Assembly (NCBI RefSeq): GCF_013299185.1
Contig: NZ_JAAFKG010000031.1
Coordinates: 1-64,000 of the forward strand
Direction: 5' to 3'
DNA: 64,000 nt
DNA from: Microcoleus sp. bin48.metabat.b7b8b9.023
GTDB lineage: Bacteria; Cyanobacteriota; Cyanobacteriia; Cyanobacteriales; Microcoleaceae
Under the pieces are notes generated by a model. The model was not told the DNA's origin, did no database searches, and saw only the letters and a list, made by a program, of their open reading frames with translations. Within the stretch, counting starts at the first letter, position 1; each line of letters opens with the position of its first letter. Below, piece by piece: positions 26,779 through 35,243 of this stretch. Made by a program: the position numbers and the translations under genes.

Positions 26779-28041
26779 CTAATGACTACTTTTTTTTAAC
26801 ATTCGATCGACCTTTTGCAAAATTGCGATCGCCAGTATCACACTAATAGCCAAGCCCAACCAGAAATTATCCGCCCCCCATTTACCTCGATCCAAAGCAA
26901 AACCGCCCAGTGGCGGGCCGATTAAATAGCCTATAGCCCAACACTGAGAATTAACCGCTAAATACACGCCGCGCAAAGACTCCGGCGCTAAATCCACCAC
27001 CAAAGCCGAAGCAAAAGGTGTATAAGCAACAGTAGCAACCGACAAAAAAGTCAAGCCAACAACCGCTAAAAATAGATTGCCAGTTGCAGCCATTCCCGTC
27101 AAGCCGATCGCAATAAACCCCATTCCCCACAGCAGCGCCGAAATCATCAAAGCTTGCGGATGAGAAAACCGCCTCAAAGCCTTAACCACCGGCATCTGCA
27201 AAGCCACAGTTAAAAATGTGCTAAAAGCAAACAAAACCGTAATTGTACCCGTAGAAAAGCCTGTTCCCGATGTCCCCGCCGGCACAAACTTACTAAAATA
27301 CAACGGCATCGTGGTTTGAATTTGGGAAATGTAGAGAGTAAACAGAGTATTGACTAAAGCATAGACTAGCAAAGTGCGATCGCCCAGCGCCACCATCCAG
27401 CCATTTTTGAGATTTTTTTTGCTTGTATCCGTTGAGTTAGCTGGTTTGTAGGTTTCTGAAATTGCGCCCCAAACCACCGCAAACAGCACTAAAAACGAGA
27501 TACCATCGATAATAAAGAGCGATCGATAATTCCCCGTTACCGCAATCAAAACACCGCCCAAAATAATCCCAACTTGCAAACCCAAATTATCAGCCAGCCG
27601 CGTCAAAGCAAAAGCCTCCTGTCGCTGTGCGCCCTCAGTTAAATCCGCAACCATACTTTCGGTTGGAGGCCAATACAAACCCACACCAAAACCCATCAAT
27701 AAATTAGCAGCAACTAAACCTGGAAAATCATGAGTCGCCGCCAACAGAAAAGAAGCGACAGCCGAAATCATTGCCGCCAGCAATAAAGTTCGCCGCCTTC
27801 CCCAAAATTGGGAATCGCAAAAAGAACCGCCCAAAATGCGGCCGAATATTCCCGAGATTGAACCGCTACCCAAACCAATCCCAACAGCAGTTGCAGACAA
27901 GCCGACGCGATCGACAAAAAAGATCGGCGCGTAAAATAAAGTAAAGCCGCTACCGCTTTGGGAGAGGAATCTGCCGGCGGCGAGAATCCACACTTGAGTA
28001 GGGAGACGGGGAAGCCAAGATGAGAATTGAAATTTAGGCAT
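26779..28041 (-). CDS. MFS transporter
   Basis: Twelve-helix major facilitator superfamily permease of 420 residues in the inner membrane. Seen: an N-terminal AAGRFLSQSGSGF helix, the loop 2-3 motif GRILGGSFCDSQFWGRRRTLL (variant of GxxxDRxGRR), and the loop 8-9 relative LRRFSHPQAL. Arrangement fits the drug/sugar efflux (DHA1-like) type. Substrate unknown. The start is immediately followed upstream by a MITE-like element, so promoter sequence may come from it. Confidence 0.88.
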   Translation of the reverse strand: MPKFQFSSWLPRLPTQVWILAAGRFLSQSGSGFTLFYAPIFFVDRVGLSATAVGIGLGSGSISGIFGRILGGSFCDSQFWGRRRTLLLAAMISAVASFLLAATHDFPGLVAANLLMGFGVGLYWPPTESMVADLTEGAQRQEAFALTRLADNLGLQVGIILGGVLIAVTGNYRSLFIIDGISFLVLFAVVWGAISETYKPANSTDTSKKNLKNGWMVALGDRTLLVYALVNTLFTLYISQIQTTMPLYFSKFVPAGTSGTGFSTGTITVLFAFSTFLTVALQMPVVKALRRFSHPQALMISALLWGMGFIAIGLTGMAATGNLFLAVVGLTFLSVATVAYTPFASALVVDLAPESLRGVYLAVNSQCWAIGYLIGPPLGGFALDRGKWGADNFWLGLAISVILAIAILQKVDRMLKKSSH

Positions 28042-28045
28042 ATAT

Positions 28046-28152
28046 TATAGCCTTTCTCAGAAAGATGAGGTACTCATGGGGATAGGGCATAGGGCATAGG
28101 GCATAGGGCATAGGATTAGCGGGCATACATCACTTTTTTGAGAAAGGCTATA
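28046..28152. repeat. MITE-like element, copy B (107 bp)
   Basis: Ends TATAGCCTTTCTCAGAAAGA then TGAGGTA, and CACTTTTTTGAGAAAGGCTA then TA. The core is four CATAGGG heptamers. It lies 5 bases from the MFS start codon and next to the decayed HEPN gene. Confidence 0.75.
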
Positions 28153-28269
28153 AATTTATAAGAGTCTGCGGTTGAAACCAGGTATGTATAAACGATGTCT
28201 GCCTCCGCAGACTGAAGAATTAAAATAAAATTAAAGCATAATTTAGGTATTGTCGAGTCAAACCAAACC

Positions 28270-28323
28270 TCAACCGTATTTGTTTGCAAGCTTTTCGATG
28301 AATTCAAGTGTCAGCCGATTCAT
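28270..28323 (-). pseudogene. 5' stump of a HEPN-domain toxin gene
   Basis: Within the end of the MNT gene, the frame from ATG 28323 reads MNRLTLEFIEKLANKYG and stops at once. MNRLTxEFIEKAE.. is the usual start of HEPN toxins encoded directly after MNT antitoxins. The rest of the gene is absent; unrelated and repeat sequence follows (for example GTCTGCGG.. around 28155-28210). So the toxin appears deleted. Confidence 0.5.
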
Positions 28324-28624
28324 AAATCACCTTTCCTTTTTCGATAATTTCCCTGACAAATAAATCATTCCAAGCTAGTCGTTGTTCAATTTCAGCAGGA
28401 GTTCGCACTAATAAATCTAGAGCAAATTTCGGTTGAGTTTTACTTAGTATTTCCCAAGTTTTGCGAAAATTATTACCTTCTGAAGATAAAATTACCAACA
28501 TATCAACATCCGAATCGCTCGTGGGATTCCCATAGGCGTAAGAGCCGAACAAAATCATTTTTTCTGGTTTAAATTGATTGGCTATTGCCGCACTCAATTC
28601 CAGAATTTTGTTTATTTCAATCAT
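28304..28624 (-). CDS. MNT-type nucleotidyltransferase (orphan antitoxin)
   Basis: Minimal nucleotidyltransferase of 106 residues with GSYAYGNPTSDSDVDMLVI, the GS(x9)DxD catalytic motif of the Pol-beta superfamily. In complete MNT-HEPN systems this protein AMPylates and silences a HEPN RNase encoded just downstream. Here only a stump of that partner remains, so this is probably a leftover. Read in isolation it could be any small NTase. Confidence 0.88.
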   Translation of the reverse strand: MIEINKILELSAAIANQFKPEKMILFGSYAYGNPTSDSDVDMLVILSSEGNNFRKTWEILSKTQPKFALDLLVRTPAEIEQRLAWNDLFVREIIEKGKVIYESADT

Positions 28625-28922
28625 TGGCTAATATCTTTGATATTTGGCAATTTAACTGTAATAATAATAACACATAAATTTTATCGGTATATTGCTATGA
28701 GTAATTATCAATAGTTGTTTGCGATCGCCACAACGTTTAAACTATTGCTGTGCGATCGCCAGCTACCGAAGCCTTCCAACAGAAACACCTACCAGCTTAA
28801 CAATTCTTCTAATTCAGTTACACAAAAGTTACCATTAATTTAAAAATACTTAACACGATTTGAGAAAAAAGTTAGTTAAGCTCTAGAAAAGGCAGAAGAA
28901 AATTTTAGAGGTTCTAATTTAT
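28625..28922. other. Divergent spacer
   Basis: About 300 AT-rich bases with two HIP1-like GCGATCGC sites near 28723 and 28753. It presumably holds the promoters of both flanking genes; none is certain. Confidence 0.5.
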
Positions 28923-29429
28923 ATGACAGCTATTACATCGTCGAGAGTGGAATCAATCAGACCCCGCTGGCAAGCAATTGTCATGGTAGCCTTGATTTTC
29001 TGGCTCAGCGGTAGCCTGATTATCGATCTAGTTATTATGCCGAGTCTCTATGTATCTGGCATGATGGTATCTTCTGATTTTGCAGCAGCCGGAAATTTAA
29101 TGTTCTGGGGATTCAACCGCGTTGAGTTAATCTGTTCGGGCTTGGTAGCAACGGGTTTGATGGTTTTGAGCAATTTAATGGGTGACTCGGGCAAGCGCAG
29201 CCGCACAGCGATCGTATTATCTTTGGTACTTCTGGCGATCGCCCTGATTGACACCTACGGCCTCACACCTCAAATGAGCGCTTTGGGAATTCAGCTAAAT
29301 CTGTTCGACTCCGCAGCAGAAGTGCCCGCCGCAATGAATTCACTCCACCAAGGATATTTTGTTTTGGAAGCGCTAAAGTTGGCTGTCGGCGGTACGCTGC
29401 TGGGCTGGTGCTACCAAAACCAAGTTTAA
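28923..29429 (+). CDS. Four-helix membrane protein (DUF4149-like)
   Basis: A 168-residue integral membrane protein with hydrophobic helices at about 20-42, 58-78 (FNRVELICSGLVA), 93-112 and 148-165. The pattern 'D.VIMPSLY...FWGFNRVE' resembles DUF4149/TMEM205-like proteins. No catalytic motif, so the function is unknown. The start is ATG 28923 and an intrinsic terminator follows. Confidence 0.7.
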   Translation: MTAITSSRVESIRPRWQAIVMVALIFWLSGSLIIDLVIMPSLYVSGMMVSSDFAAAGNLMFWGFNRVELICSGLVATGLMVLSNLMGDSGKRSRTAIVLSLVLLAIALIDTYGLTPQMSALGIQLNLFDSAAEVPAAMNSLHQGYFVLEALKLAVGGTLLGWCYQNQV

Positions 29430-29476
29430 TTCACACAATCCTCAAAGGTTGAATTGAGAAAAAACTCAATCTGTAG

Positions 29477-29511
29477 CGGCGGGCGTGAATTTACGCCCGC
29501 CGTTAATTTTT
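29477..29511 (+). terminator. Intrinsic terminator
   Basis: CGGCGGGCGT/ACGCCCGCCG stem around GAATTT, then TTAATTTTT. It is 47 bases after the membrane-protein gene and lies between convergent genes. Confidence 0.85.
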
Positions 29512-29559
29512 GGGAATTTTAGCGATCGTCAACTATATCAAGTTTCCCGATCGCAAATC

Positions 29560-29853
29560 CTACTCGGAAGCTTCAGCCTCATCTGATTTTGGCCACAGCA
29601 GGCGCAAGCCCATCACCGCAAATCCGATCGCAGCGATCGTCTTTACCAACCTCTCCGGTAACACCTCCGCCGTACCTTGTCCAACCAAAACACCAAGGAA
29701 ACTCGCCAACAGCAGCGCCGACGCCGTACCGAAAAATACAGCCCGCGGCGAGTTGCAACTGCTACCAAGGGCGATCGCAGCTAATTGACTTTTGTCACCC
29801 AATTCTGACAAAAACACCGTAATAAAGGTTATTCCTAAAAGTTGCCAATCCAT
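29560..29853 (-). CDS. Half-size GDT1/TMEM165 (UPF0016) cation exchanger subunit, second gene
   Basis: A 97-residue protein with three helices and the UPF0016 motif ELGDKSQLA (E-x-G-D-K-S/T) in the first. Full-length members have two such halves; here each half is a separate gene, like the hemi manganese exchangers (Hmx1/Hmx2) reported in Anabaena. Two halves should assemble to export Mn2+ from the cytoplasm into thylakoid lumen or periplasm. It is 275 bases downstream of its partner, with repeats between. Confidence 0.88.
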   Translation of the reverse strand: MDWQLLGITFITVFLSELGDKSQLAAIALGSSCNSPRAVFFGTASALLLASFLGVLVGQGTAEVLPERLVKTIAAIGFAVMGLRLLWPKSDEAEASE

Positions 29854-29990
29854 ATTTTTTTTAGTTCTTAGTTAGGTATTTAGAAATCTACAATTTACTC
29901 ACAAACTTCGAGAAACCCGATTTCTTTCCACATACCCATGTTGTTAACTATCAGTCAGATCGTGTCCGGTTGATTACCGTCACAAAAACC

Positions 29991-30119
29991 GTTTGTAGTG
30001 CGGACTTCAGTCCGCAGCATAATAAAGCGGACTGAAGTCCGCACTACAAAAGCACATCGTTTAACCCAGCACTTCCCAAAGTAAAACCGCCGAAGCGGAC
30101 TGAAGTCCGCACTACAAAC
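29991..30119. repeat. GTAGTGCGGACTTCAGTCCGC inverted repeat plus a duplicated half and host segment
   Basis: Complete inverted repeat at 29991-30049. Then 30055-30094 duplicates the host sequence CATCGTTTAACCCAGCACTT.. found again at 30123-30162 (the end of the next gene), and a half repeat follows at 30095-30119. So about 38 bases of the gene's 3' end occur twice, flanking half a repeat. Confidence 0.85.
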
Positions 30120-30128
30120 GCACATCGT

Positions 30129-30605
30129 TTAACCCAGCACTTCCCAAAGTAAAACCGCCGAAATCGCCAGCAAAATCACTCCCGCAGCCCTCTCCAAAGT
30201 TTGCGGAGCAATTCGAGTCGCCAGCCACCTTCCCAGCAAAACCCCCAACAAACTCGTTGCAATCAAAGCCGAACCCGCACCCGCAAACACAATCCAAGGA
30301 TTCCGAGATTCAGCCGTCATCAACAAAATCGCAACTTGAGTTTTATCTCCAACTTCCGCAAAAAAAATAGTGGCAAAAGTCGAAGCAAAAATTGCCCAAT
30401 GCTTCGGCTTCAGTTGCTTTTCTTCCTGACAGATATCGGGATTTGCACTCACTGAAATTTCTGCCTGCTCAGGGGTTAAAGCAGCACAAATCTCAGAAGT
30501 ATCTTTAAGTTTTTGTAGTTGTACTTGTGGTGGCAAATCAGAATTGGGGGTTTCTGAGTCAGAATCAGACAAGTTTGGCGGTACAGAATCAAGTTTCACG
30601 GGCAA
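30129..30605 (-). CDS. Half-size GDT1/TMEM165 (UPF0016) cation exchanger subunit, first gene
   Basis: A 158-residue protein: a polar, Pro/Ser-rich N-terminal extension of about 68 residues, then three helices with EVGDKTQVAI, the E-x-G-D-K-T motif. It pairs with the 97-residue gene downstream on the same strand (see that entry). The soluble extension is unusual for the family and could be regulatory. Its 3' end is duplicated in the neighbouring repeat. Confidence 0.88.
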   Translation of the reverse strand: MPVKLDSVPPNLSDSDSETPNSDLPPQVQLQKLKDTSEICAALTPEQAEISVSANPDICQEEKQLKPKHWAIFASTFATIFFAEVGDKTQVAILLMTAESRNPWIVFAGAGSALIATSLLGVLLGRWLATRIAPQTLERAAGVILLAISAVLLWEVLG

Positions 30606-30823
30606 TGAGTGCTAAACGCTATTTATTTTTGACTTCTACTTTCGATCTTAACTTTCTCTGTGCCTGCTTTTACCAAACCAGACCCATCTTTTTTTCCGGA
30701 GATTCCGCAACCAATTCCAGAAACTGCTCACCTCACCCAAACACGGATAGAAGCCCCACAGTTATCTGTCAATCCAAAATCCAAAATCCAAAATCTCAAA
30801 TCCCAAATCCAAAATTCCCTGGT
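30606..30823. other. Spacer with CCAAAAT-type heptamers
   Basis: Degenerate units of ATCCAAA/ATCCCAA around 30773-30822, next to the upp stop codon; otherwise no element. Confidence 0.5.
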
Positions 30824-31474
30824 TCAAGTGCCGTAAGTTCGATCGCCCGCATCACCCAAACCAGGTACAATAAACCCCTGTTCGTTGACTATTTCGTCGA
30901 TCGTTGCCGTGTAAAGAACCAAACTCGGGTACTCCGTACTCAGCCGCTTCAAAGCCGGAGGAGCAGCCACCACAGAAATAATCCGAATCAAACTCGGGTT
31001 AACTCCCCGTGAAATCAATTCCTGCATTGTCGCCACAATCGTCCCGCCAGTCGCCAGCATCGGCTCGCTAATTATCACCCGCGTTTCCGGGTTAAACTGC
31101 GCCGGCAATTTATTCAAATAACAAGTCGGCTCCAGCGTCTCCTCATTCCTCGCCATACCCAGATGGTAAACCGAAGCCAGCGGCACAACCGTCTGAATTC
31201 CTTCCAGCAGTGATAAACCCGCCCGCAAAATCGGTACCACAACTAACGGAGCTTCCGGGTTAATAAAAGTCGCCGGACATGGGCTCAAAGGCGTCTGCAC
31301 CGTTGTTTCCACTGTCGGTAGCCAATCTCGAATTGCCTCGTAGGCGAGCCAGCGTCCCAATTCTGTCATCGCAGAACGAAAAAGTACCGATGGGGTGGCG
31401 GCGTCGCGGGCGACAGCCAGCCAATGTTTAATTAACGGGTGGGGCGGAACGTAAACGCGCAGTTGCAGGGGCAT
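30824..31474 (-). CDS. upp: Uracil phosphoribosyltransferase
   Basis: Pyrimidine salvage enzyme: uracil + PRPP to UMP + PPi. From ATG 31474 (MPLQLRVYVPPHPLIKHWLA) the protein has 216 residues, the usual size. Seen: VVPILRAGLSLLEG, the PRPP-loop region ISEPMLATGGT (variant of DPMLATGGS) and the uracil-binding GLGDAGDR-xYGT near the C-terminus. The frame is open further upstream to 31588, but that part crosses a hairpin repeat at 31519-31571, so it is not counted. Confidence 0.95.
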   Translation of the reverse strand: MPLQLRVYVPPHPLIKHWLAVARDAATPSVLFRSAMTELGRWLAYEAIRDWLPTVETTVQTPLSPCPATFINPEAPLVVVPILRAGLSLLEGIQTVVPLASVYHLGMARNEETLEPTCYLNKLPAQFNPETRVIISEPMLATGGTIVATMQELISRGVNPSLIRIISVVAAPPALKRLSTEYPSLVLYTATIDEIVNEQGFIVPGLGDAGDRTYGT

Positions 31475-31518
31475 GAGGAAATTGGGGAAATTGCTAGATT
31501 TGAAGGATTTGATGCGGT

Positions 31519-31571
31519 GCGATCGTTTTCGTTGGCGTAGCCCCCGTAGGGCGGGCTTCGCTAACGATCGC
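31519..31571. repeat. Inverted repeat GCGATCGTT...AACGATCGC
   Basis: Nine-base outer arms enclose GGCGTAGCCCCCGTAGGGCG then GGCTTCGC, a cyanobacterial dispersed hairpin. It lies 45 bases upstream of upp. Confidence 0.75.
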
Positions 31572-31624
31572 TCTGTGCAACTTATCACAATCTTCCATTC
31601 TTTAATCTAAAATCTAAAATCCTA

Positions 31625-31736
31625 TATAGCGGTTCTCGAAAAAGTGAGGTATGCCCTATGCCCTATGCCCTATGCCCCATGCCCTATGCCCCATGCCCTA
31701 TGCCTTATTTACCTCATCTTTCTGAGAAAGGCTATA
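31625..31736. repeat. MITE-like element, copy C (112 bp)
   Basis: Ends TATAGCGGTTCTCGAAAAAG then TGAGGTA, and TACCTCATCTTTCTGAGAAA then GGCTATA. The core is seven or so CCCTATG/CCCCATG heptamers, the reverse complement of the copy B core. Confidence 0.75.
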
Positions 31737-31912
31737 AGTCTCTTTGTTTGTAGACCTTCGTCACTTTATTGAAATATTTTTTCAACAGTATTGACATAAA
31801 TTAGCAACAAGGCTATAGTAATTTTTAGTGTTCTCCTCTCAAAGGATCGGCAGACGGGGGCAGTCGGCAATGGTAGACTGTTCCCGCATTTTTTTGACGT
31901 AGGAGCATAGGG

Positions 31913-32014
31913 AATTGGGCATAGGGCATAGGGCATAGGGCATAGGGCATAGGGCATAGGGCATAGGGCATAGTTTCTTCCTTCTTCCTTCTTCCTTCTT
32001 CCTTCTTCCTTCTG
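31913..32014. repeat. CATAGGG and CTTCCTT heptamer arrays upstream of crtH
   Basis: Eight CATAGGG units (about 31918-31970) then CTTCCTT units (about 31977-32012), ending 47 bases before the crtH start. The same CATAGGG unit forms the core of MITE copies B and C. Confidence 0.9.
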
Positions 32015-32060
32015 GAGCGATCGACTGTAAAATTGTATAAATATTAAGATTTTTAACCAA

Positions 32061-33605
32061 ATGTCAGCTCCTACCCAATCCCAGTTATTTTCCGCCAACT
32101 CCCGCCCGACAGAGCAAGAGTTTGATGTGATAGTCATCGGTTCCGGCATTGGCGGACTCGTGACTGCAACCCAGCTAGCAGCCAAGAAAGCCAAAGTTTT
32201 GGTACTCGAAAGCTACACAATTCCGGGGGGTAGTGCTGGATATTTCGATCGAGAAGGCTACAGATTTGATGTTGGAGCCTCCATGATATTTGGGTTCGGA
32301 CAGCGCGGCACCACCAACCTCCTCACCCGCGCCCTCAAAGCCGTCAACGTCAGCCTAGAAACAATTCCCGACCCGGTACAGCTTCACTATCACCTACCCT
32401 CAGGTCTGGATCTGGAAGTTCCCCAGCCTTATGACAAATACTTGCAAGAATTAATTGACAGGTTTCCTCACGAGCGCGAAGGCATCCAGAAATTTTACGG
32501 CGAATGCTGGAGCGTATTCAACTGCCTCAACGGCATGGAATTGCTATCCCTAGAAGAACCTGGATATCTAGTTCGAGTCTTTTTTCAGAATCCTTTAGCC
32601 TGTTTGGGATTAGTAAAATATCTCCCTCAAAATACTGGCGACATTGCGCGGCGCTACATAAAAGACCCGACTTTGCTGAAATTTATCGACATGGAATGCT
32701 ACTACTGGTCTGTAGTACCCGCAGACTTAACGCCGATGATTAACGCCGGAATGGTATTTTCCGACAGACATTACGGCGGTATCAATTATCCCAAAGGCGG
32801 AGTCGGTCAAATTGCCCAAAAATTAGTAGAAGGATTAGAAAAATGCGGCGGGACAATTCAGTACAAAGCTAAAGCAAAAAAAATTATCACAGAAAACGGT
32901 CGCGCTGTCGGAGTCGAGCTAGTAACTGGCGAAGTTTACCGAGCCAAACGGATAGTTTCTAATGCGACGCGCTGGGATACTTTCGAGAAATTGTTGCCTG
33001 CCGAAGAGATGCCAGCTAGCGAGAAGAAATGGCAGCAGCGCTATCAAAAAGCCCCCAGTTTCTTGAGCTTGCATTTAGGAGTAGAAGCCAGCGTCATCCC
33101 TGCTGGTACTGCCTGCCACCACATTTTGTTAGAAGATTGGGACAAAATGGAAGCCCCAGAAGGAACTATTTTAGTATCAATTCCAACGGTACTCGACCCA
33201 GATTTAGCTCCGGCAGGATATCATATCGTTCATGCTTTTACTTCTAGCTGGATGGAAGAATGGGAAGGACTTTCTCAGCAGGAATACGAGGAGAAAAAAG
33301 AAGAGGCAGGCGGCAGAATTATTGACAGATTAGAAAAGATTTTTCCGGGTTTAGATGCTGGTTTGGATTATATGGAAGTTGGGACGGCGCGTTCTCACCG
33401 CCGCTTTTTGGGCCGCGAAGATGGAACTTACGGGCCGATTCCCCGCCAGAAGTTAATGGGTTTGTTGGGGATGCCGTTTAATCGAACTTCTATGCCTGGT
33501 TTGTATTGTGTGGGCGATAGCACGTTTCCCGGACAGGGTTTAAATGCGGTGGCATTTTCTGGGTTTGCTTGTGCCCATCGAATTGCTGTGGATTTGGGGT
33601 TTTAG
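32061..33605 (+). CDS. crtH: Carotenoid (prolycopene) isomerase
   Basis: FAD-dependent CrtISO-type enzyme that converts poly-cis lycopene to all-trans lycopene in the cyanobacterial carotenoid pathway; membrane-associated. Seen: the N-terminal dinucleotide fold [18 protein letters not shown], the [20 protein letters not shown] block, [14 protein letters not shown], and the C-terminal FAD motif [20 protein letters not shown]. The 514 residues are typical, with a short Gln/Ser-rich start. It is preceded by heptamers and followed by an inverted repeat and a terminator. Confidence 0.95.
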   Translation: MSAPTQSQLFSANSRPTEQEFDVIVIGSGIGGLVTATQLAAKKAKVLVLESYTIPGGSAGYFDREGYRFDVGASMIFGFGQRGTTNLLTRALKAVNVSLETIPDPVQLHYHLPSGLDLEVPQPYDKYLQELIDRFPHEREGIQKFYGECWSVFNCLNGMELLSLEEPGYLVRVFFQNPLACLGLVKYLPQNTGDIARRYIKDPTLLKFIDMECYYWSVVPADLTPMINAGMVFSDRHYGGINYPKGGVGQIAQKLVEGLEKCGGTIQYKAKAKKIITENGRAVGVELVTGEVYRAKRIVSNATRWDTFEKLLPAEEMPASEKKWQQRYQKAPSFLSLHLGVEASVIPAGTACHHILLEDWDKMEAPEGTILVSIPTVLDPDLAPAGYHIVHAFTSSWMEEWEGLSQQEYEEKKEEAGGRIIDRLEKIFPGLDAGLDYMEVGTARSHRRFLGREDGTYGPIPRQKLMGLLGMPFNRTSMPGLYCVGDSTFPGQGLNAVAFSGFACAHRIAVDLGF

Positions 33606-33641
33606 TGGTAGGGTTCGTCACATTTAAAATAACTCCAATCA

Positions 33642-33704
33642 GGTTGGTAGTGAGGACTTCAGTCCTCATCCAATAAGATAGGACTGAAGTCCTCACTACC
33701 AACC
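33642..33704. repeat. Inverted repeat GGTTGGTAGTGAGGACTTCA family
   Basis: 25-bp arms (33642-33666, 33680-33704) are reverse complements around CATCCAATAAGAT. Relatives are at 49671-49775. Confidence 0.85.
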
Positions 33705-33712
33705 TAAAGACT

Positions 33713-33746
33713 AAAAACCCGGTTTCTCTACAGAAACCGGGTTTTT
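33713..33746 (+). terminator. Intrinsic terminator after crtH
   Basis: AAAAACCCGGTTTCT/AGAAACCGGGTTTTT, a perfect 15-bp stem with a 4-base loop ending in T5. It also belongs to the AGAAACCGGGTTTCT palindrome family, so a dispersed repeat may have been recruited as a terminator. Confidence 0.8.
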
Positions 33747-33774
33747 CAATTGAAAATTGCCTGTTTGCATTCTG

Positions 33775-34215
33775 TGAAGTACCCCAACTTGCTTCGCTGA
33801 AGTTGGGGCTTCCAACCGGAGCTAACAAGGACGGTCTTATTCGTCTTCGGAGTTTCCCGTCTCAACAGCCGTTGCCTCTACTATGCCGTCATAGCGTTGG
33901 TCTTACACAGCCTCCACAGGCAGCAATCCCACTTCCTGAGATTGTTTGATTTCTATTCGTACAACGCATGGAGGACTTACGACAATGGTCAGCCAGCGGA
34001 TTTGTTCTTTCCCCGTTTCTCATGCTAGTTCCCAGGCTAAAAGCCTTTTGTGGTCAGCCATGCGGGTGGGTCAACGACCAACTCAATTATACTCTGAATT
34101 GGCTGTTGCAGCGATAGCGGAAACAGCCGCGTCTTTCATCCCCCACATGAGCCATTCCGCAATTTGCTTCGCTCTTGCTTCATTACCAGAGGTGGGGGAG
34201 TTCCCGACTATTTGT
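33775..34215 (-). mobile_element. Relic of an IS200/IS605-type tnpB 3' end and right end
   Basis: On the minus strand the DNA reads ..GGAAGTGGGATTGCTGCCTG.. then ..CTCCGGTTGGAAGCCCCAAC.. and a hairpin CCCCAACTTcagcgaAGTTGGGG then TACTTCAC. A conserved 'GAAGCCCC' hairpin close to a terminal GT(A/T)CTTCAC is typical of the right end and guide-RNA region of cyanobacterial tnpB elements. A short frame ..LLPVEAV.. resembles the low-complexity tnpB C-terminus. No intact transposase frame remains. Open frames on the plus strand here are not convincing. Confidence 0.4.
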
Positions 34216-34224
34216 TAAATGAGT

Positions 34225-34665
34225 TTACTGATCGTAGCTGCCGCCTACGCCGATTTGGGTATTGTAGATTTTGGCATCAGTAATGGTCATGTTTTCCATT
34301 GATGCGCCTGATACGTCAGCGGTGTTGATGATGGCGGCTGTCAGATTTGCCCGATCGAGGTCTGCGCCATTTAAACTGGCGTTAGTCAGGAAAACTGCGG
34401 TTAAGTTGGCACCCGTCAAGTTAGCCCCGGTCAAGTCAGCGCCTTCGAGGTTAGCATTGGAGAGGTTTGCGCCTTGCAAATTCGCTTCTCTCAAATCTGC
34501 ACCAATCAAATGAGCCTCCGCCAAATTTGCTCCTGACAAGTCACACCCAAAGCATTGCCCAGTGGAGAGTAGCTGCTTGACCTGAGCGGGATTTGCAGCA
34601 CTAGCGGGCCCGGCAAACAGTAGGGGAGCAATTAAAAAAGTTGTGGCTAGTAAATGGCGTTTCAT
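34225..34665 (-). CDS. Exported pentapeptide-repeat protein
   Basis: 146 residues: an N-terminal signal peptide (MKRHLLATTFLIAPLLFAGPASA, cleavage after ASA), a short segment with two Cys (CFGCD), then about 16 A(D/N)Lxx pentapeptide units (SGANLAEAHLIGADLREANL..), which fold as a right-handed beta-helix. The CxxCDLSGANL start is common in cyanobacterial exported members. Expected location is periplasm or thylakoid lumen. Function unknown. Confidence 0.88.
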   Translation of the reverse strand: MKRHLLATTFLIAPLLFAGPASAANPAQVKQLLSTGQCFGCDLSGANLAEAHLIGADLREANLQGANLSNANLEGADLTGANLTGANLTAVFLTNASLNGADLDRANLTAAIINTADVSGASMENMTITDAKIYNTQIGVGGSYDQ

Positions 34666-35243
34666 AATCCCTTTTCCTCCCCAGACTTGATGTTTAAGTT
34701 CTTCTGTTTATATCTACAAGCTTACCACGGTCGTTTTCGCAAATTTGCGATCGAATTCACAGACCTGCTGTGATATTCATTATCCTCCGCAACCGGCAGG
34801 TGGTCTAGAAAAGCTCGCAAAACTTAATATCGTAAAACTTAACACTGCCGAACTTAATACGGTCTGTTTTTGTAGTAATCTTTTCTAGGTTAGCCAGGAC
34901 AGCGAACATACGTCTCTTGCCGAAGATGGATATAATTACCGCTGCGATGGACGATCGTCTGAGTTAATTATCTGCCAAAAAGTTCCCTAGAAATACATTA
35001 TTTATAATAAAACTGTCACGGGACAGAAAATTTACATTTAAAATCAAGATATGGTTATAACTTTATAGGTAGAGCCAGAGCCGTCATCGGCCAGCTTCCC
35101 TGCCTAAGTTCGGGGTGCATTTTTAAGAAAAAATTTTAATTACGTGTCAGCAGCGCTGTCAAAATCCACATATTGATTGGAAAGCAGCGCTTTTTAGCAA
35201 GGTTGCAGAGTTAACGCGCGATCGCCAAAATGAATTAAATCCT
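34666..35243. other. Divergent spacer between pentapeptide and c-di-GMP genes
   Basis: About 580 bases. CAGCGCT occurs at about 35153 and 35194 (AGCAGCGCTGTC..AGCAGCGCTTTTT), allowing a hairpin with a T-run. Repeated AACTTAATA phrases occur at 34820-34860. It does not match the c-di-GMP riboswitch patterns I know. No other element is seen. Confidence 0.5.

Noticed and set aside
28116..28307. 63-codon minus-strand frame after the MNT gene
   Set aside because: It runs through dispersed repeats and the MITE end; the real partner start is the overlapping frame from 28323.
33946..34218. Plus-strand frame of 90 codons
   Set aside because: Lies in what looks like the opposite strand of a decayed tnpB right end; no family resemblance.
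35040..35240. Possible riboswitch before the GGDEF-EAL gene
   Set aside because: A short self-complementary AGCAGCGCT pair is present, but nothing matches the c-di-GMP or other riboswitch cores I know.
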